From NCBI GenBank assembly GCA_032718475.1, contig JAUCBJ010006401.1:1-23971 (forward strand): DNA of 23,971 nucleotides, given 5' to 3'. Source of the stretch: Nemertoderma westbladi (Eukaryota; Xenacoelomorpha; Nemertodermatida; Nemertodermatidae). The translations under genes were made by a program, and so were the position numbers. Position 1 is the stretch's first letter; each line of letters starts with the position of its first letter. The notes beneath the pieces are model-generated. The model was not told the DNA's origin. It was given only the letters and a program-made list of their open reading frames with translations, and ran no database searches. Positions 1 through 8,800 of this stretch are shown one piece after another.

Positions 1-534
1 GAATAGGCTTTCCAGAATTTGGAAGTCACCGAGAATAAATCGGAAACTTAAGGTCCGATTATTTAGAGCAGCAGTAGTTCCAGTACTCCTCTACGGAAGT
101 CCATGCTGGGCTCTAACTGCTGAGGACACCAAATCTCTGGATGGCACATTCACAAGAATGCTACGCCGGGTTCATTGTGTCAAGTACAATGCACACATCT
201 CCAACCAGACACTATATAACATTGGAGGTGTCTCATTGGTTCCCCCAAGCTTGACACTAGAACAAAATCGCCTCCGCTTTGCAGGACATTGCTTTCGCCG
301 TGAGGAGCAGCCAGTGCATAATCTTGTACTTTGGCAGCCTTATGGATTGAATAAGCATGGTGGACAGCCCATGACTTTCTTGAGACGCATCTTAAAGGAC
401 ACTGGCCTTGAAGATGCGGATGATCTGGCAAATATCATGGGTGATAGGGAGTTGTGGCGGTGCAATTTTGTCGATAAGCCGGCACAGCATTCTTAAAAAT
501 GCAGCTGCAATGCAGCATGCCGATCCTAGTAGTA
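1..534 (+). mobile_element. RTE-like non-LTR retrotransposon, 3' end fragment (copy 1 of family A)
   Basis: This is the 3' part of the same retrotransposon family that occupies 9718-12895 in the opposite orientation. The two copies stay alignable up to the shared motif CGATCCTAGTAGTA (ending here at 534) and then diverge completely, which marks the 3' end of the family. This copy runs off the left edge of the window. It has no clear A-rich tail after 534, whereas the copy at 9718 is followed by an AT-rich tract containing TAAA repeats. This copy retains 34 bp (around 361-396) that are deleted from the other copy. Confidence 0.8.
2..496 (+). pseudogene. RTE-like ORF2, C-terminal part of reverse transcriptase (partial, left edge)
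   Basis: The frame is open from the window edge to the stop at 494-496. Translation shows the region just after the RT palm: RKLKVRLFRAAVVPVLLYGS, then CWALTAEDTKSLDG, MLRRVHCVKYNAHISNQTLY and RLRFAGHCFRREEQPVHNLV. This is the conserved thumb and C-terminal segment of RTE-type and related endonuclease-reverse transcriptases (lLYGs.cW.lt...L...R.LR motif). It ends in AQHS-stop, exactly as the second copy does at 9758. There is no Met start in the true frame; the internal ATG at 158 is not a gene start. The fragment is uninterrupted here but lacks the catalytic palm because the window begins too late. It is called a pseudogene because only the end is visible; a complete element extending leftward cannot be excluded. 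Confidence 0.75.
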
Positions 535-813
535 TCGTCAAACACTTCCCACCACGAGGCATAATTGGGGAAATAACATGAGATATTGGTGATGATGCTA
601 GGAGGTTTGACAGATTTGACAGGTATTATTTCAAATGTAAAATATCGAGAGACATGAAAGATACCGCGAGTTAAAATATTGCCATAGCATCATAAGAATG
701 CCGAATGACACTGCAGTGCAACTGGTGTCATATCGAACTATCGCTAACCTGTTGAAGCAAAAGTTTAAAAGTGAAAATAAGAATTCTGATCGAATCGTGG
801 AGACCCAACCGTT
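535..813. other. Unassigned AT-rich spacer with an ATATYGCGAG-type dispersed module
   Basis: No supportable gene. Positions about 637-688 (AAAATATCGAGAGACATGAA, then ACCGCGAGTTAAAATATTGC) closely resemble 13550-13600 (ATCGAGACATGAAAAATATT, then GCGAGTAAAAATATTGCGAG), so this is part of a dispersed repeat in the same orientation. The rest shows no clear structure. Confidence 0.4.
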
Positions 814-1776
814 CCTTAGGTCTCTGTTTCATAGGTCAGCCCTTAGGTCTCTGTTTCAAAGGTCAGCCCTTAGGTCTGTGTTTCAAAGGTCAGCCCTTAG
901 GTCTCTGTTTCAAAGGTAAGCCCTTAGGTCTGTGTTTCATAGGTCAGCCCTTAGGTCTCTGTTTCATAGGTCAGCCCTTAGGTCTCTGTTTCAAAGGTCA
1001 GCCCTTAGGTCTCTGTTTCATAGGTCAGCCCTTAGGTCTCTGTTTCATAGGTCAGCCCTTAGGTCTCTGTTTCAAAGGTCAGCCCTTAGGTCTCTGTTTC
1101 ATAGGTCAGCCCTTAGGTCTCTGTTTCAAAGGTCAGCCCTTAGGTCTCTGTTTCAAAGGTCAGCCCTTAGGTCTCTGTTTCATAGGTCAGCCCTTAGGTC
1201 TCTGTTTCAAAGGTCAGCCCTTAGGTCTCTGTTTCATAGGTCAGCCCTTAGGTCTCTGTTTCATAGGTCAGCCCTTAGGTCTCTGTTTCATAGGTCAGCC
1301 CTTAGGTCTCTGTTTCAAAGGTCAGCCCTTTGGTCTCTGTTTCAAAGGTCAGCCCTTTGGTCTCTGTTTCATAGGTCAGCCCTTAGGTCTCTGTTTCAAA
1401 GGTCAGCCCTTAGGTCTCTGTTTCATAGGTCAGCCCTTAGGTCTCTGTTTCATAGGTCAGCCCTTAGGTCTCTGTTTCATAGGTCAGCCCTTAGGTCTCT
1501 GTTTCATAGGTCAGCCCTTAGGTCTCTGTTTCATAGGTCAGCCCTTAGGTCTCTGTTTCATAGGTCAGCCCTTAGGTCTCTGTTTCATAGGTCAGCCCTT
1601 AGGTCTCTGTTTCAAAGGTCAGCCCTTAGGTCTGTGTTTCATAGGTCAGCCCTTTGGTCTCTGTTTCATAGGTCAGCCCTTTGGTCTCCGTTTCAAAGGT
1701 CAGCCCTTAGGTCTGTGTTTCATAGGTCAGCCCTTAGGTCTCTGTTTCATAGGTCAGCCCTTAGGTCTCTGTTTCA
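814..1776. repeat. 27-bp minisatellite, about 36 copies
   Basis: Tandem repeat with core GGTCAGCCCTTAGGTCTCTG followed by TTTCATA or TTTCAAA. About 36 units with only point variants: CATA versus CAAA, CCTTAGG versus CCTTTGG, TCTG versus TGTG and one TAAGC. Because 27 is a multiple of three, two frames stay open for hundreds of codons (GQPLGLCFI and RSALRSLFH repeats). These are artefacts of the period: there is no conserved flanking coding sequence, and variants change residues without any frame preference. Just after the array comes CATTTATTAAAATTAG, with no boundary signature. Confidence 0.95.
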
Positions 1777-2214
1777 CATTTATTAAAATTAGTCACTGAA
1801 AATATCTGGAATTGAATATAAAAACATCAAAAATATTTATTGGCAATATTCTCAATTCGCGATATTTTTCGCCATTTTATGTGGAATAACCAAACGGAAA
1901 CCCCCGAAACGTTTAAAACCGCCCGAACCCATTATTATGTCAATCCCACTACAACCAGTAAATTATAGAATAATCTACTCTAGACATACAACACCAATTT
2001 GATCCTAAGGAATACTAAAAAACCTAAAAACCATTTCCGAAAAACATTTTTCTATAATTTAGGTGATCTTAGGCAACATTTACAATTGGATCTTCACCAT
2101 TTTGTTTGAATTTGTTACACCGATTTATAATTAATCATATTTTTATAAAAATCATTGGGACGCTACGTACAGTACATATATTAGCACTTATACTGTATGT
2201 ATAAGTAATTAACA
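1777..2214. other. AT-rich sequence, probable 3' UTR and downstream flank of the minus-strand zinc-finger gene
   Basis: This directly follows (on the minus strand) the stop codon of the terminal exon at 2215. No gene is visible. One AATAAA on the minus strand lies at 1836-1841 (TTTATT on plus), about 375 nt after the stop, and is a possible polyadenylation signal. Position 1838-1885 read on the minus strand (GGCGAAAAATATCGCGAATT) is another copy of the ATATCGCGA-type dispersed module. Confidence 0.35.
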
Positions 2215-2421
2215 CTATTTTTTATCTTTAACTGTTAGTCTGCTCGTATTGTGAGTAAGTTTATCTATTTCACCATCCAAATCTTTCTTAGCAGCTGGTC
2301 GAGCATACGAATCACGGTCCCCACAAAAATGACGCAACTTCCGGCACTTTTCGCAGAGTTCTTGGGGGTGTCTTTTACGTATGTCAGACTCATCCATATT
2401 CCCCGGACGATTCAGTGGTCT
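2215..2421 (-). CDS. Terminal coding exon of a ZCCHC24-like 3CxxC zinc-finger protein
   Basis: Last coding exon of a host gene on the minus strand, 207 nt (68 codons plus a TAG stop at 2215-2217). It begins just after a splice acceptor (ACATTTACAG at 2431-2422) in phase 0. The protein reads RPLNRPGNMDESDIRKRHPQ, then ELCEKCRKLRHFC. Vertebrate ZCCHC24 has the same layout here: an RPL start, a short acidic stretch, HPQ.LCEKC and a final Cys. The CEKC pair is the third CxxC of a 3CxxC zinc finger; the first two lie in the exon at 13322-13480. Beyond the family's usual end there is a divergent basic tail of about 37 residues. The exon is intact, unlike everything around it, which suggests selection. 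Zinc-finger proteins of this type (ZCCHC24, ZAR1-like) are linked to RNA binding; the function here is inferred. Confidence 0.85.
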   Translation of the reverse strand, partial: RPLNRPGNMDESDIRKRHPQELCEKCRKLRHFCGDRDSYARPAAKKDLDGEIDKLTHNTSRLTVKDKK

Positions 2422-2436
2422 CTGTAAATGTAAAAT
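2422..2436 (-). other. Splice acceptor of the terminal zinc-finger exon
   Basis: On the minus strand the sequence reads ATTTTACATTTACAG and then the exon. The AG is at 2423-2422. The phase-0 join to the donor at 13321 restores Q followed by RPL, as in ZCCHC24-type proteins. Confidence 0.75.
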
Positions 2437-2564
2437 ATGTTCTCAAGCAAAACAGACAGACTTGCGGCTCATTGAGAATAGTATATTATCCAATAACCTA
2501 TATACTTGTGCAAATATAACTAATAATTTTTATAAGTGTGAAAATGATACCGGTATGTTAGATT

Positions 2565-3323
2565 GTGCAGAATCTGTCCCACAAATATTCCCCCAGTGCA
2601 CCAACCCACCCCATACTGCCACTGTCCCCACTACGAATTACTACAGCCCAAAATCTCCGTACAGGATTCCCAGATCTCACCTCTCACAATTACCAGGTGC
2701 TCATACACTTCCTCCTATCCATGCCAACACAAACCAAGCACCATACCTTAAGTAACAGATAGTGCAGTTGCCACTCGTAGCTTCAACCTGCCACCCACTG
2801 ACCCCGAGATGGTGAACCAGCCCCCACTGCCGGAGACTCAGTATACCCAACTTCCACCGCTGTGGCTCTAGCAAACACATCCCCCACTGCCACACACTTA
2901 CCCATCATTGCCACGGACCCGAATTCGACTGCTGTGGTGTCTGTAACAATTAGCGTAGACACTCCTGGTCCCAGGATTTTGTACTCGATCTCCAACGGAG
3001 CCCAGCCTCGAGCAGGCTGCACGGACCCAGAGTTTGCAGATAATAGCTTAATATCCATACCCAAAAGTCCATTAGGCGCTGTTACCATCTCTCCGACACG
3101 ATATCCAAACCCGCCCCACACCTCCCCTACCAGAAACAACCACACTACCACATTCACCAAACCACACTATGGACCACCATGAAATCTCTAGTACATGACC
3201 TCACTGACGACGGCCGGTGGATACCTCGAGCCACACAAACAATTTCCGACATGAAGCATGATTGGCAGCATACCCACTCCATAAATAGCCCCACCTTACC
3301 TCCTAACACTGACGGCACTGAAA
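2565..3323 (+). pseudogene. Element B leader: Pro/Ser/Thr-rich N-terminal region, frame-broken
   Basis: Three overlapping partial frames (to 2762; 2862-3182; 3179-3409) all give low-complexity protein rich in Pro, Thr, Ser and Asn, for example SPTATHLPIIATDPNSTAVV and YPNPPHTSPTRNNHTTT. No domain is recognisable. Changes of open frame near 2760-2860 and 3180 and 3330 show the reading frame has been broken. The region is joined to the protease by base composition and position only, so where the original ORF began is not known. Confidence 0.4.
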
Positions 3324-4547
3324 ATGATATTGAAATCTTATACTGTACAACTAAACCAACCCAAAGCCACCCAACCATCCAAACTCAAATCAAGAATTAC
3401 CTTAATTAACGGGAAAAGATTTTCCAAACTGTCTAAAACATCTTGCACCCCAAAAACTGATGACGAATACAGTCAACTAAACGACAAGGACCTAAAGCTA
3501 CTCAACCAGGGATTCATGCTGAATGATGAAATAGTAAACAACTTTCTATCCAACCTTGAACTCTCTACTAACTTTGGTTATGCTGTACTGCCCACTCAAT
3601 TTACATACAAAATCAGCCATGCCTACGACGACCTAATGGATAAAGGAGATTTTGTGTGAAATCCTGACCCCCTTAACTCCAGTCGGTATCGCAAACCCAA
3701 CATGCACACCTTACTGTTGCCTGAGTACTGCAAAGGTCACTTTGTCTTGCATGTTGCGAATGTGAAAGATAGAGAGGTATATACACTATGTCCTTATGGC
3801 AACACTGCATACACAGACACCACCAGAGAGATCTGCAACGTCTTCAATACAATAGACAGACACATTCCCAAAGACAGTCTTGACAAGTCGGAAATATACA
3901 AAATACAAAACAACAACTGGAGCCACATATATGCTCCAAACACTACCACCCTCCCCAGACAAACAAATGGCGTTGACTGCGGAATTTTCATTTGCGTATA
4001 TGCATATCTACTGGCCTACTCCACACCTGGCAAACCTAGCACATTTGCCCGCAGCCTTTGCATCAACGACTGCCAACTCGGACGAAACTGGTTGCTGAGT
4101 ACCATCAATTCAAAGCACATCAAACGCCAGCTCCCTCCTAAGAAACAAACAGCACCGACCCCATGCCACCCTTACCGCATGCCCAACACACCAGATACAC
4201 CTGCTCCAAAGGAGCAGACACAATCCTCCCTAAGCAAAACAGCCCACAGCATCAATCTCACCAACAGCCACGACACCTTCCCAGTATATAATACTCTCGA
4301 ACTTAGTAACCTGCTGCCCTTAACAAAGTCTGCTGCCACCAAAATTTTAACCGAACTAGATCCCAAAAAAAGACTCACCGTCCGAGAACGTCTATTCTCA
4401 GACGTAAAGCCCTACATGCTTCCAACCCAGTCAGTATCCCTGGAATTACCTCCCCGCACCTCTCCCAAGGAAACAGCATTGGATATATATGAGCTAATAC
4501 ACTCAGTCAATGATGTCGAAAGCGTTTCCGGAAGACACCAACAATAA
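3324..4547 (+). pseudogene. Ulp1/SENP-like (C48) cysteine protease domain of element B
   Basis: One frame from 3324 to 4547 with a single in-frame TGA at 3657-3659. Signature of the Ulp1 fold in order: LNDKDLKLLNQGFMLNDEIV (substrate-entry region, compare W.LND..I in SUMO proteases), GHFVLHV with the catalytic His (codon 3738-3740), YTLCPYGN, and QTNGVDCGIFIC with the oxyanion Gln (3960-3962) and nucleophile Cys (3978-3980). The position that usually carries the catalytic Asp (TLDPYG in related domains) is Cys here (3789-3791), so this copy is probably dead even ignoring the stop. After about residue 260 of this frame the sequence becomes a Pro/Thr-rich linker with KKRLTVRERLF. C48 proteases cleave ubiquitin-like conjugates; in retroelements the role is unknown. 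A host SENP gene is unlikely: there are no introns, the frame is decayed and it sits with an RT. Confidence 0.75.
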
Positions 4548-4819
4548 CCACAGACAATACAACATACGACCAGTTAAAACGGGACTTAATATCTGCAGTA
4601 GCCATCATAAAAACTAGACTATGCAAACTCGAAAACCAGAATGATCACCTAAAGGATGAAAACAACAACCTTAAAGAAGAACTGCTGCAAGAACGTCATG
4701 CATGAATGGCAATTGAGGCCAAAGTATCTAACATGTTAAAAACAACTACAAATCCAACTGTTCCTACCTCTAAGCCTTCCCATCTGGAACCCTCCAGCCA
4801 GGAAAAAATCAACTTACAG
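4514..4819 (+). pseudogene. Element B coiled-coil segment (leucine-zipper-like)
   Basis: After a frameshift near 4510-4547 the next open frame reads basic RKRFRKTPT, then TYDQLKRDLISAVAIIKTRL, CKLENQNDHLKDENNNLKEE and LLQERHA. Leucines and hydrophobics recur at heptad spacing (L, I, L, L, L, L, L) with many E, K, N and Q residues, as in oligomerising coiled coils of retrotransposon ORF1 proteins. A TGA at 4703-4705 interrupts the frame; it then continues as MAIEAKVSNMLKTTTNPTVP to a TAG at 4820-4822. A trimerising or nucleic-acid-chaperone role is an inference from ORF1 proteins of other non-LTR elements. Confidence 0.6.
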
Positions 4820-4822
4820 TAG

Positions 4823-5270
4823 GTACACCACCAAACATATCTAAGAAAAGTAATAAGGACAACGAATGGCCTTACTGGATGGAATATAAAAGCAAACATA
4901 AAAGCCCCCCAGAAACGAAAACAAGCCTCAAACATAGAGACAAAAGCCCCCCCCCCCCCCCCCCCCTATCTATGCAACAAATTTGATGCCTTAGCAAACC
5001 AGTACCCACCCCCTCGTACCTCACACCACACAAAACAGGCACCTTCCATGCCCCATCGAGAATCACATTTGAAACAGCTAATACTACACATACTACACAT
5101 CCTACGCATAAAAATAGCTACCCATGCCAACCCACACAAAACCCCAACACGCAAAGTCACATCAAGAAACCCAACATAAGGGGGATACCTCTCCAAGCCT
5201 CCTATCATAATAGCATCCGACACCCAGAAAGCACCTCAAATAAAACAGGTTCCAGCTCCCCCATGACCAG
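4823..5270 (+). pseudogene. Element B proline-rich linker containing a 20-C tract
   Basis: The frame is lost repeatedly here. A run of 20 C at 4947-4966 encodes poly-Pro on the plus strand and is a likely slippage site. After it comes YLCNKFDALANQYPPPRTSH, resembling the short N.F..L motif found before the ORF1/ORF2 nucleic-acid-binding domains of several non-LTR elements. Nothing else is recognisable. Confidence 0.4.
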
Positions 5271-5597
5271 AGCCAGCCCAATCTATTCCAACGCTGTCAC
5301 ACCAACATACGCCTACCTGGTTGTCTCAGGAATAAGTACTGTAGAAGGAATAACAGGGCTGACGTGTCTGCATACCTCTCCGAACGGAACATAAACATAC
5401 ACAGAATAAACTACGACTCTAAACCCAACCAGGAATACCTTTCCATGAGGATCACTGTTGACATTCGTGAACGCACAAAATTATGCATGGATTCATTCTG
5501 GCTAAACCACATACAGTACTATGAATGGCACAGCCACTCATTCTTTGCTGATCGTGGTCCCCATACGCATCCAAACAAATCACAACCCCGTTTTTAG
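5271..5597 (+). pseudogene. Element B small RRM-like domain ahead of the endonuclease
   Basis: The first strand reads AYLVVSGIS in one frame (about 5311-5337), then RRNNRADVSAYLSERNINIH and PNQEYLSMRITVDIRERTKL in another (from 5343), ending in CMDSFWLNHIQYYEW. This matches the general pattern vyvSgl...t...dv..yL....i.v..........SfkV.v.......l....fWP..v..r seen in ORF1-type domains of CR1/Jockey-like elements, with FW in place of the usual WP. The frame change at about 5338-5343 is decay. A single-stranded nucleic-acid-binding role is inferred. The hydrophobic pattern is good but the domain assignment rests on pattern memory only. Confidence 0.45.
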
Positions 5598-5643
5598 CAG
5601 TAAACATATCAAACCCCCTCTACACCCTCAACAGACCAACAAA

Positions 5644-6537
5644 TCAATACGAATAGGCAACTTCAACAGTTGTGGATTCACTTCAAGCATCAATTATGTA
5701 TCCAACATGCTATTATCCTTAGACATACTACATACTCGCTCTACAGGAGCTTTGGCTAGACGGCATACAAGGTAAAGAATTGCTTCCCCCTCTCAACAAA
5801 GAGTTCGACTGCGTCTACTGCATTTCCACCTCATGAATAACCCAAATAGGAAAAGGGGTGCCGGTGGTATCGCACTTTGGTTTAGGAGGAACACATTTAG
5901 TAATGTTTCAAAAATCTACTCTGGCGACTACATAGTCAGTATCATGACTACTGTACGCGGCTATAACACTCCCTTTACTTTCTTATCCACTTACGCACCA
6001 GACTCCAGCAAACCCGTGGTTGTATACGTTGAATTCCTTGGAAGACTCAATACACTACTAGATATGAACAAGGACACCATACCCATAGTCCTAGCAGACA
6101 TGAACGCTGACATAGGTCCGGGACAAGGGCCCCGATCGCTCCGGGAAACCGCCACACCCAGGGGTCTAATCTTACTAGATTTTCTCTCTTCAAAGAATCT
6201 CCTCGCAGCAGACACACATGAAAACTTCTCAGGACCAGCAGTTACATTCAGGGGATATGGTCATTCCTATATCGATCATATCATCACATCTACATTAGGG
6301 ACAGCCTTAATAACAAACGGAGAGACACTTGATATTCACGATCAAAACATGATGTCTGACCACACCATGGTGATAGCCACCCTCAACCTCAATGAATACA
6401 CCAGAGACCATAATACAATACTCCAACAACCAGAATCTCTACAATTAAGTTTGCATGGGAAAGAATTACAGAGGAACACCTTTCTGCCTATAACACAGCT
6501 GTTGCGGCCAGGATCAACTCAGTGCGCCAGAGCATGA
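5644..6537 (+). pseudogene. APE-type endonuclease of element B
   Basis: Exonuclease/endonuclease/phosphatase fold in three frame pieces. Piece 1 (to about 5740): IRIGNFNSCGFTSSINYVSN, with the N-terminal N of the APE active site. Piece 2 (5741-5836): LQELWLDG, with the metal-binding Glu. Piece 3 (5833-6537): KRGAGGIALWFR, LSTYAPDSSKPVV, VLADMNADIGPG (D and N), GHSYIDHIITS (D) and MSDHTMVIATL (terminal SDH motif). All main APE motifs are present, so the enzyme was complete before two frameshifts near 5740 and 5833. In live elements it nicks target DNA to prime reverse transcription. It is followed by the RT linker in the same orientation. Confidence 0.8.
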
Positions 6538-7174
6538 CCAACTTCAAGAACAGACCAAAATCTGCCATCAACAACTCCATACTGCATGATGCATACTGCA
6601 TGGAATGACTGAAAGCAGCGAGTACGGAAAGGCCTACAATGAATCACGGTGCTCCATAAAGCGATTAAACAACTTCTTATCCAGAAACATCATTCACAAT
6701 TCCATAAACAATAAAGTCAACCTCTTTCGCAGCAACCCAAAACGGTTCTGGAGAAGCTTCAACACAAAACAGCCATCAGTGCCATGCAATGCAGCACATT
6801 CTGCAATTAGAAACTCTCTATCCGAGAAACAACTGAAACACAAATCGTACGACATATCCATGAACCACCTAATCAAAGACCTAAAAGAAAAGTGCTCTAA
6901 CTCAACAATCCCTACAGTGAATCCCATCACATTAAAGCATGCCATTCTCACTTTATCCAAAGGTAAAGTCCCAGACACCCACTCAATGGTTGTTGAACTC
7001 TTCCTAGAATAATAAATGGTTGCTTCCGCCATGGTAACGTTCCTGCATTCTTTGGGGAAACAATAATAACAAGCGCATTTAAAGGTAAACAGTGTGATCC
7101 ACTGGTTGCCACATCATACCGGCCCATCGCCACAGTTTCAGTATTCTCAAGATAATGGAGTCCATCATACTTAG
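6538..7174 (+). pseudogene. Element B endonuclease-RT linker and RT N-terminal motifs
   Basis: The open piece 6605-7012 reads AYNESRCSIKRLNNFLSRNI, then NPKRFWRSFNTKQ (typical F...NPK.FW of non-LTR linkers) and ITLKHAILTLSKGKVPDTHS (RT motif 0, with KGKVPD where K..aaG.D is usual). After a stop at about 7010 a second frame gives TSYRPIATVSVFS (RT motif 1, yRPIs) and, after another shift, IMESIILRKFFSPADFTPQS followed by QFAYQP (motif 2, qfGf). At least three lesions separate these motifs. Confidence 0.65.
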
Positions 7175-8182
7175 GAAGTTTTTCTCCCCTGCAGACTTTA
7201 CACCACAGTCTCAGTTTGCCTACCAACCCTAGATAGGATCCGACCTATCATCAGCACCTTACTCAAACACCTTGAGCATGGCCATTGGAATGGCCATACA
7301 ACTTACCTATGTCAACTGGACATCAAATCCGCCTTTGACAGCATCGATTACTGCACCCTATTCCATAAACTGAAAGATCACCTTAATCCACACATCTTAC
7401 TAGCACTGTTGGCAACCTACCACTTCACCATTGCATTTTTAAAGTTTGGGAGCAAGATAGACGCCACAGGCATCTCCCTCACTAAGGGCCTAAAACAAGG
7501 CTCCCTACTTTCCCCATCCCCTTTCATCCTGTACACCAGCGACGTACTCAACTCGCTCAAAAACAAGGGATGTGAACCGAACACAGATAACACGAACACC
7601 TGGCTTGGTGTCATGGCATACGCCGACGACTTCCCCATCATTGGCAAATCCGCCGCAGAGATCGAGAACTTAGTGGACACAATCAGAGCAACGCTGACCA
7701 ACATATACCTGGACATTGAATCAAGCAAAACGAAATGGACATCTGTCCTGAGCCTGAATAACAACAGGTCCCACATACCAACCTTCCTAAACCTGCATGG
7801 CAACCTAATCCCACGCACTCAAGTACTGACATTTCTAGGATGCAAAATCAATCTCCCTACCAATAAATTCCACAGCGAATGCACCCAAACCATTGCCTCT
7901 GTAGCTGAGGCATTTCATAAGGTGGGCTGGACGACATGCTGGCTCCCAACTCCCACTTTGGGCTACCTCTGGCGAATAATCGGCATCCCCACAATCTTAT
8001 ATAAAATCAAATTCCTGGTAGGAGCCCTCACAACCGACCAGCGACTGAAACTAGACTCCAATTATCGCAAATCCTTAAGAGGGCTAATGCATCTAGGGTG
8101 CTATGCAAGTAATGAGGTAATTTACGGCCTCTTGCACTGTAGCGTTTCACGCCTGCATCGGGAGTATCATGCGTTCCACTAA
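7175..8182 (+). pseudogene. Reverse transcriptase palm and thumb of element B (YADD)
   Basis: One frame is open for about 336 codons; the internal ATG at 7409 is not a start. RT motifs in order: CQLDIKSAFDSIDY (motif A, catalytic Asp), LTKGLKQGSLLSPSPFILYT (motif B, kQG..lSP), MAYADDFPIIG (motif C, YADD at 7619-7630), IESSKTKW (motif D) and VLTFLGCKINL (motif E, fLG). The thumb region contains IPTILYKIKFLVGAL, then LMHLGCYASNEVIYGLL and SVSRLHREYHA. The catalytic residues look intact. The frame ends at TAA 8180-8182 and the protein appears to continue in other frames. It lacks a visible RNase H. The YADD core and the LYxI...NEVIYGLL region should allow clade placement by tree. Confidence 0.8.
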
Positions 8183-8800
8183 ATGTCCTAAAGAGTCCAT
8201 CCAGACCACCCTCCAAACCCACCTCCCACTAAACTGTAACACTAATTACAACGGACTCGGTGGAACGTACAAGGAATGCCGGTCACTCTTCCCCATGCCA
8301 CACATCACATCACTGCTGAAATACGATACGACTACACCAAATCAATGCTCATTTCGAGATTGAACCCTGGTTCCACATCGGTCCGCGACAGCGATGCTAC
8401 CAACTTTATAGAAAACTGTTGCAAAAGATTAGATCTAACCCCTTTCATCAAAAACATGACCGCATACTAGAATATTTCAATGTCAACTAAGTCTTGCTGG
8501 AAATCACCCAAACCACGATGGGGGTCCGACTACCACTTCACCTACAAGAACTACCATAACCACATGGACTACCCTCCATACCATTTCCTAGCTGACAACC
8601 ATTCACACACTGTTCCTCTACGCGTTCTGTACAGTAAAGTTGGTGCTACCTTATATTACTACTTTATTGATCCTATGTTTTTATTGAACATTGCACGGCC
8701 TTTTATCCAATATAGCCACCGGGGCATTAAGCCGCTAATGTTAATTAAATTGTTCGGAGAGTTTAGGAGGACGCGAATAATTTTTTTACTAACCAACTAA
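8183..8800 (+). pseudogene. Element B C-terminal tail and 3' untranslated region, frame-broken
   Basis: Short pieces continue the protein in shifted frames: KCPKESIQTTLQTHLPLN (to about 8220), then PHATHHITAEIRYDYTKSML and CCKRLDLTPFIKNMTAY (8276-8470). No nuclease motif of the restriction-like (CCHC plus PD..D) kind was seen, which fits the APE type. From about 8650 the composition becomes AT-rich with more balanced strands, so the element probably ends in this zone. No poly-A tail or microsatellite tail could be tied to it with confidence. Confidence 0.4.

Larger units (their letters stand above)
2560..8800 (+). mobile_element. Degenerate non-LTR retrotransposon with Ulp1 protease, APE endonuclease and RT (element B)
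   Basis: A continuous plus-strand series of retroelement domains in the expected order, interrupted by stops and frameshifts. The coding strand is A/C-rich and notably poor in G throughout, which supports one unit. Order: Pro/Ser/Thr-rich leader (about 2565-3330), Ulp1-like protease (3330-4110), linker (4110-4510), coiled coil (4514-4819), Pro-rich stretch with LCNKFDALANQ (about 4970-5160), a small RRM-like domain (5271-5540), APE endonuclease (5644-6400), linker and RT (6605-8182) and a C-terminal tail to about 8480. Ends are approximate: no target-site duplication or tail could be fixed, and the 3' end may lie anywhere between 8640 and 9120. The clade is not assigned. Known Ulp1-carrying non-LTR elements such as NeSL use a restriction-like endonuclease; an APE domain here is unusual. 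Confidence 0.7.

Noticed and set aside
771-1799. 342-codon open frame of GQPLGLCFI repeats, and overlapping 284-codon frame
   Set aside because: The 27-bp period is a multiple of three, so any frame without a stop in one unit stays open. No flanking coding sequence, and variants show no preference for silent changes.
3324-4547. A host SUMO protease (SENP) gene
   Set aside because: No introns, an in-frame stop, catalytic Asp position lost, and it lies collinear with APE and RT domains of a retroelement.
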